Shown: positions 14,794 to 17,034 of the stretch, piece by piece
Layout of the letters: each line of letters opens with the position of its first letter
How positions within the stretch are numbered: position 1 is the stretch's first letter
NCBI GenBank assembly: GCA_002254335.1
Contig: NIVA01000024.1
Coordinates: forward strand, 1 to 17,034
Length of the DNA stretch: 17,034 bases
Source: Bacteroidetes bacterium 4572_114
Lineage (GTDB): Bacteria > Bacteroidota > Bacteroidia > Bacteroidales > 4484-276
Reading direction: 5' to 3'
Notes under the pieces: generated by a model
The model's database searches: none
What the model was told of the DNA's origin: nothing
What the model saw: only the letters and a program-made list of their open reading frames with translations
Translations under genes and position numbers: made by a program

Positions 14794-14813
14794 CTCCCGA
14801 AAGTATTCGGGAG
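14794..14813. repeat. Hairpin CTCCCGAA-AGTA-TTCGGGAG after porV
   Basis: An 8-bp perfect stem with a 4-nt loop begins 27 bp after the porV stop. It is not followed by a T-tract, so the terminator at 14850 is the more likely transcription stop. Its CCCGAAAG/TTCGGG core resembles the palindromes at 1088-1105 and 15487-15504. Confidence 0.55.
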
Positions 14814-14849
14814 GAGTGGTTAAAGTTATAGATTGATAAAAAATATTTG

Positions 14850-14881
14850 AAGCCGGGGGTGAAAACTTTCCGGCTTTTTTG
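14850..14881 (+). terminator. Rho-independent terminator of porU-porV
   Basis: AAGCCGG (14850-14856) pairs with CCGGCTT (14870-14876) across a 13-nt loop and runs straight into a T-tract (14875-14880). It separates the porU-porV unit from ispF. Confidence 0.85.
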
Positions 14882-14906
14882 TTGTCAGGGAATTTTATTA
14901 GATTTG
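14878..14906 (+). promoter_or_regulatory. Candidate ispF promoter (TTTG-N17-TAGATTTG)
   Basis: A -33 TTTG (14878-14881) and an exact -7 TAGATTTG (14899-14906) are spaced by 17 bp, within the usual Bacteroidetes range. The -7 box ends 22 bp before the ispF ATG. The -33 element is made from the last T residues of the porV terminator, so termination and restart are packed together. Confidence 0.6.
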
Positions 14907-14928
14907 AACCTCAATAAAAATTTAGCAG

Positions 14929-15420
14929 ATGAAAATCAGGGTAGGGTTTGGATATGATGTACATAAATTGGGCAAGGGCAAAATGCTCAGGTTAGGGGGG
15001 GTTAACATCCCATCTGAAAAAAGTTCCATCGGACATTCAGATGCGGATGTGTTGATCCATGCTATTTGCGATGCACTTTTAGGGGCTGCAAACCTGGGGG
15101 ATATCGGCCATTATTTTTCTGATAAGGACGACCAGTATAAAGATATCGACAGTAAAATCCTACTTAAAAAAGTAGTTAACTTCCTGAAGGAAAAAGGTTA
15201 CAGTATAGGAAATATCGATTCGACAATTTGTTTACAAAAACCAAAAATTTCATCTTATATCCAAAAGATGAAAACTTCACTGGCCGGGTGCATGGATATT
15301 TCCTTGCACGACATTTCAGTAAAAGCCACCACCACCGAAAAACTGGGGTTCGTTGGCAATGAAGAGGGGATTTCGGCCTATGCGGTTGTTCTTATTGAAA
15401 AATCAATTCCAAGTACTTGA
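14929..15420 (+). CDS. ispF: 2-C-methyl-D-erythritol 2,4-cyclodiphosphate synthase (IspF)
   Basis: IspF converts 4-diphosphocytidyl-2-C-methyl-D-erythritol 2-phosphate to methylerythritol cyclodiphosphate, releasing CMP, in the non-mevalonate isoprenoid pathway. It works as a cytoplasmic homotrimer with a divalent metal. The 163 residues contain GYDVH (Asp10 and His12, metal ligands), GHSDADVLIHAICDALLGAA (H36SDAD, with His44 as the third ligand) and TTTEKLGFVGNEEGI near the C-terminus, which contacts the CMP moiety. Size is exactly typical. It has its own promoter-like sequence just after the porV terminator, so it is probably transcribed alone. A hairpin starts 2 bp after the stop codon. 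A run of seven G residues (14995-15001) encodes LGGV. Presence of IspF indicates the methylerythritol phosphate route. Confidence 0.97.
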   Translation: MKIRVGFGYDVHKLGKGKMLRLGGVNIPSEKSSIGHSDADVLIHAICDALLGAANLGDIGHYFSDKDDQYKDIDSKILLKKVVNFLKEKGYSIGNIDSTICLQKPKISSYIQKMKTSLAGCMDISLHDISVKATTTEKLGFVGNEEGISAYAVVLIEKSIPST

Positions 15421-15422
15421 CG

Positions 15423-15615
15423 TTTCCAAGTCCTTACGGACGTTGGAAAGTCTGGAAGGAAACTTTCGGCTTCTGACCCCATCCCCCCCCGAAAGCTTTC
15501 GGGGTTCCCCTGAAAGGGAAGGGAGTTCCACCACACCGGCCACCCGTTGGCCTTGTGTGTTGGCATTCTCCCCCTTCGACCGAAGGGAGTCCGTATGGAA
15601 AGGGGGAGTTAGAGG
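15423..15615. repeat. Cluster of REP-like palindromes between ispF and tag
   Basis: The gap is dense with short inverted repeats. A TTTCCAA-GTCC / GGAC-g-TTGGAAA hairpin (15423-15449) has 11 paired bases and one bulged G. A perfect palindrome CCCCGAAAGCTTTCGGGG lies at 15487-15504, adjoining a run of eight C residues. A CCTTCG-ACC-CGAAGG-type hairpin sits near 15575-15592, and CTCCCCC near 15570 can pair with GGGGGAG near 15602. ORFs crossing this DNA on either strand have low-complexity translations and are not genes. Function could be mRNA end protection or repeat-family debris; no T-tract marks a terminator. Confidence 0.6.
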
Positions 15616-15646
15616 GGGTCTGTGACAACATAAAAAAATCAACAAT

Positions 15647-16219
15647 ATGAAATCAATGGCAATACGTTGCAAATGGGCATCCGGCAACCCCGATTACTTT
15701 AATTATCACGACAATGAGTGGGGCGTGCCGGTACACGATGACCGAAAGCACTTTGAGTTTATGCTGTTAGATGCTTTCCAGGCCGGTCTGAGCTGGCTTA
15801 CTATTTTACGAAAGCGGGAAAACTTCAGGCAGGCATTTGATAATTTCGATTTTGAAAAGATTGCAGTTTACGATGATGCAAAAATCGCAGAACTACTTCA
15901 AAATGCAGGCATCGTCAGGAACAAACTGAAGATAAACGCAAGCATTAAAAACGCAAAGGCATTTCTTAAAATCAGGGAGGCGTTTGGCTCATTTGATGAA
16001 TACATCTGGGGTTTTACTGATGGTAAAGTTATCCAAAATCATTTTACTGAATTCGGCGAAATACCGGCAAAAACAGAACTTTCCGATGCAATAAGCAAGG
16101 ATTTGAAAAAGCGTGGGCTTACTTTTGTCGGTTCAACAATTATCTATGCATATATGCAAGCCATGGGCATGGTAAACGACCATACTACAGACTGTTATCG
16201 CCATGGGGTACTACATTAA
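15647..16219 (+). CDS. tag: DNA-3-methyladenine glycosylase I (Tag)
   Basis: Tag removes 3-methyladenine from alkylated DNA, starting base-excision repair. The 190-residue protein follows the family throughout: IRCKW, YHDNEWGVP, FQAGLSWLTILRKRENFRQAF, NAGIVRNKLKI, LKKRGLTFVGSTIIYAYMQA and GMVNDHTTDC. The four ligands of the structural zinc are present: Cys8, His21, His179 and Cys183. The substrate-pocket Trp50 is present. At the position of E. coli Glu38 this protein has Asp42 (LLDAFQAGLSW), a conservative change. Met1 and Met4 are both possible starts. It stands alone between two palindrome-rich gaps, with no alkylation-response gene visible beside it. Confidence 0.96.
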   Translation: MKSMAIRCKWASGNPDYFNYHDNEWGVPVHDDRKHFEFMLLDAFQAGLSWLTILRKRENFRQAFDNFDFEKIAVYDDAKIAELLQNAGIVRNKLKINASIKNAKAFLKIREAFGSFDEYIWGFTDGKVIQNHFTEFGEIPAKTELSDAISKDLKKRGLTFVGSTIIYAYMQAMGMVNDHTTDCYRHGVLH

Positions 16220-16223
16220 TTTG

Positions 16224-16377
16224 ATCCCGCACGTGCGGGATGATGATGTGCAAATCCAGACGGACGGACTATGTCCGTTTGAAAATGAAAGCCCTACGGG
16301 GAATTTGAAAAAAACTGACGCAGGTTTACACGGATACAACGGATTAAAAATCCGTTCGACCAGCGAAAATCTGCGTC
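16224..16377. repeat. Palindrome cluster between tag and the outer-membrane protein gene
   Basis: Three structures follow one another. ATCCCGCACGTGCGGGAT (16224-16241) is a perfect 18-bp palindrome. ACGGAC-TAT-GTCCGT (16264-16278) is a 6-bp stem with a 3-nt loop. The third is a nested cruciform with outer arms GACGCAG (16317-16323) and CTGCGTC (16371-16377), and an inner hairpin AACGGATT-AAA-AATCCGTT (16338-16356). The first lies 4 bp after the tag stop. An ORF spanning 16203-16400 is only the read-through of these repeats. Confidence 0.65.
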
Positions 16378-16441
16378 TGAAAACATCGTTAACATGTTAG
16401 CATTAGTTATTTTTTAAGAGCCTAAAATAAATCATATTATT

Positions 16442-17020
16442 ATGAAAAGACTACTACTTTTAATCGCAATTGGTTTTTTAATTGGTGCAACTTCTATTGC
16501 ACAAACCTCAGACAGTACACAAACTAATCCCTATGTTAAAAAGCAAAAGAGCAGTTTTGCAAGTAAGCTCTATTTTGGTGGAAACCTTACTTTAACATTT
16601 GGTAGTTACACTTCAATTGGTATTTGGCCCCTGGTTGGTTATAAGGTAACCCCCAAGTTATCTTTCGGGTTACAACCTGGTTACGAATACCTGAAATATG
16701 ATAACTATTATGGTGGTGATTATGAAACAAGTAGTTATGGGATCAGGATATTTGGAAGGTACAGGGTAATCCCGCAAGCTTATGTTCATGCGGAGTATGC
16801 ATCCATTAACTATGAATTTCAGAGGCCAAATATTGGTGGCGACTATGAAGACTATCGCGAATGGGTGCCGTTTCTTTTCCTGGGCGCTGGTTTTTCGCAA
16901 CGTGTTGGAGGGGGCACCTACGCATACGTACAGGTTTTGTTTGATGTTTTGCAAAATGAAAATTCACCATACGGCAGCGGCGAACCCTTCTGGACTGTAG
17001 GTGTGGCAGCAGGATTTTAA
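16442..17020 (+). CDS. Small outer-membrane beta-barrel protein, function unknown
   Basis: The 192-residue protein starts with a clear signal peptide (MKRLLLLIAIGFLIGATSIAQ, cleavage near residue 20). A polar linker of about 20 residues follows, then about eight amphipathic beta-strand segments rich in aromatic and glycine residues (for example KLYFGGNLTLTFG, SFGLQPGYEYLKY, YGIRIFGRYRVI, YVHAEYASINYEF, VPFLFLGAGFSQRV and TYAYVQVLFDVL). It ends in FWTVGVAAGF with a terminal Phe, as recognised by the BAM machinery. This is the profile of a small OmpA/OmpW-like or 'outer membrane beta-barrel' domain protein; no catalytic motif is present. It is complete in the window and follows a palindrome-rich gap; no clear promoter box was found. 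Confidence 0.8.
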   Translation: MKRLLLLIAIGFLIGATSIAQTSDSTQTNPYVKKQKSSFASKLYFGGNLTLTFGSYTSIGIWPLVGYKVTPKLSFGLQPGYEYLKYDNYYGGDYETSSYGIRIFGRYRVIPQAYVHAEYASINYEFQRPNIGGDYEDYREWVPFLFLGAGFSQRVGGGTYAYVQVLFDVLQNENSPYGSGEPFWTVGVAAGF

Positions 17021-17034
17021 ATCCAAAAATCTAA

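Noticed and set aside
15353..15687. Several ORFs on both strands across the ispF-tag gap
   Set aside because: They run from ispF or tag into palindromic repeat DNA, are rich in Pro/Gly/Arg from C/G runs, and contradict each other in frame.
16203..16400. 65-residue ORF overlapping the tag end
   Set aside because: It is the in-frame reading of consecutive palindromes, has no family resemblance and no plausible start signal.

Overview
The window reads as a chromosomal segment of a member of the Bacteroidota (Bacteroidetes). The proteins are those of the type IX secretion system (T9SS: GldJ, a PorP/SprF-family protein, PorU, PorV). The base composition is AT-rich, and at least three -7 elements fit the Bacteroidetes consensus TAnnTTTG. 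The species cannot be named from the sequence.

Layout. Minus strand, 1-5190: a murF fragment running off the left edge, a Fic-domain gene, a 128-bp MITE-like insertion, a rho-independent terminator, gldJ, and a porP/sprF gene only about 30 bp upstream of gldJ. murF and gldJ are neighbours in many Bacteroidetes, so the Fic gene and the MITE-like element look like insertions between them. Plus strand, 5307-14766: a broken porU copy, a small four-helix-bundle (23S rRNA intervening-sequence-type) gene, an intact 1275-residue porU, and porV. Plus strand, 14929-17020: ispF, tag (3-methyladenine DNA glycosylase I) and a small outer-membrane beta-barrel gene, separated by clusters of short palindromes.

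How the genes fit together. GldJ is an outer-membrane-associated lipoprotein of the T9SS/gliding machinery. PorP/SprF proteins are outer-membrane partners of this system. PorV is the barrel that carries cargo, and PorU is the gingipain-fold sortase that removes the C-terminal signal of cargo and attaches it to the surface. The two divergent blocks therefore make one T9SS surface-attachment module. murF (peptidoglycan precursors), ispF (isoprenoids) and tag (DNA repair) are housekeeping genes.

Most unusual content. (1) The four-helix-bundle gene is enclosed by two inverted arrays, each of five 8-bp units (TGGAGTNN outside to inside; NNACTCCA on the other side). Together they form a 552-bp element wedged between the two porU copies. 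(2) The upstream porU was disabled by a 14-bp tandem duplication, whose removal restores the frame exactly, and by a deletion of about 60 codons; its remaining ~1,000 codons are open. (3) The only intact porU carries a run of nine G residues in its coding sequence. (4) The Fic gene has repeated near-palindromic sites on both sides of its likely promoter. (5) The 128-bp element beside it has perfect 16-bp terminal inverted repeats and a 6-bp target duplication.
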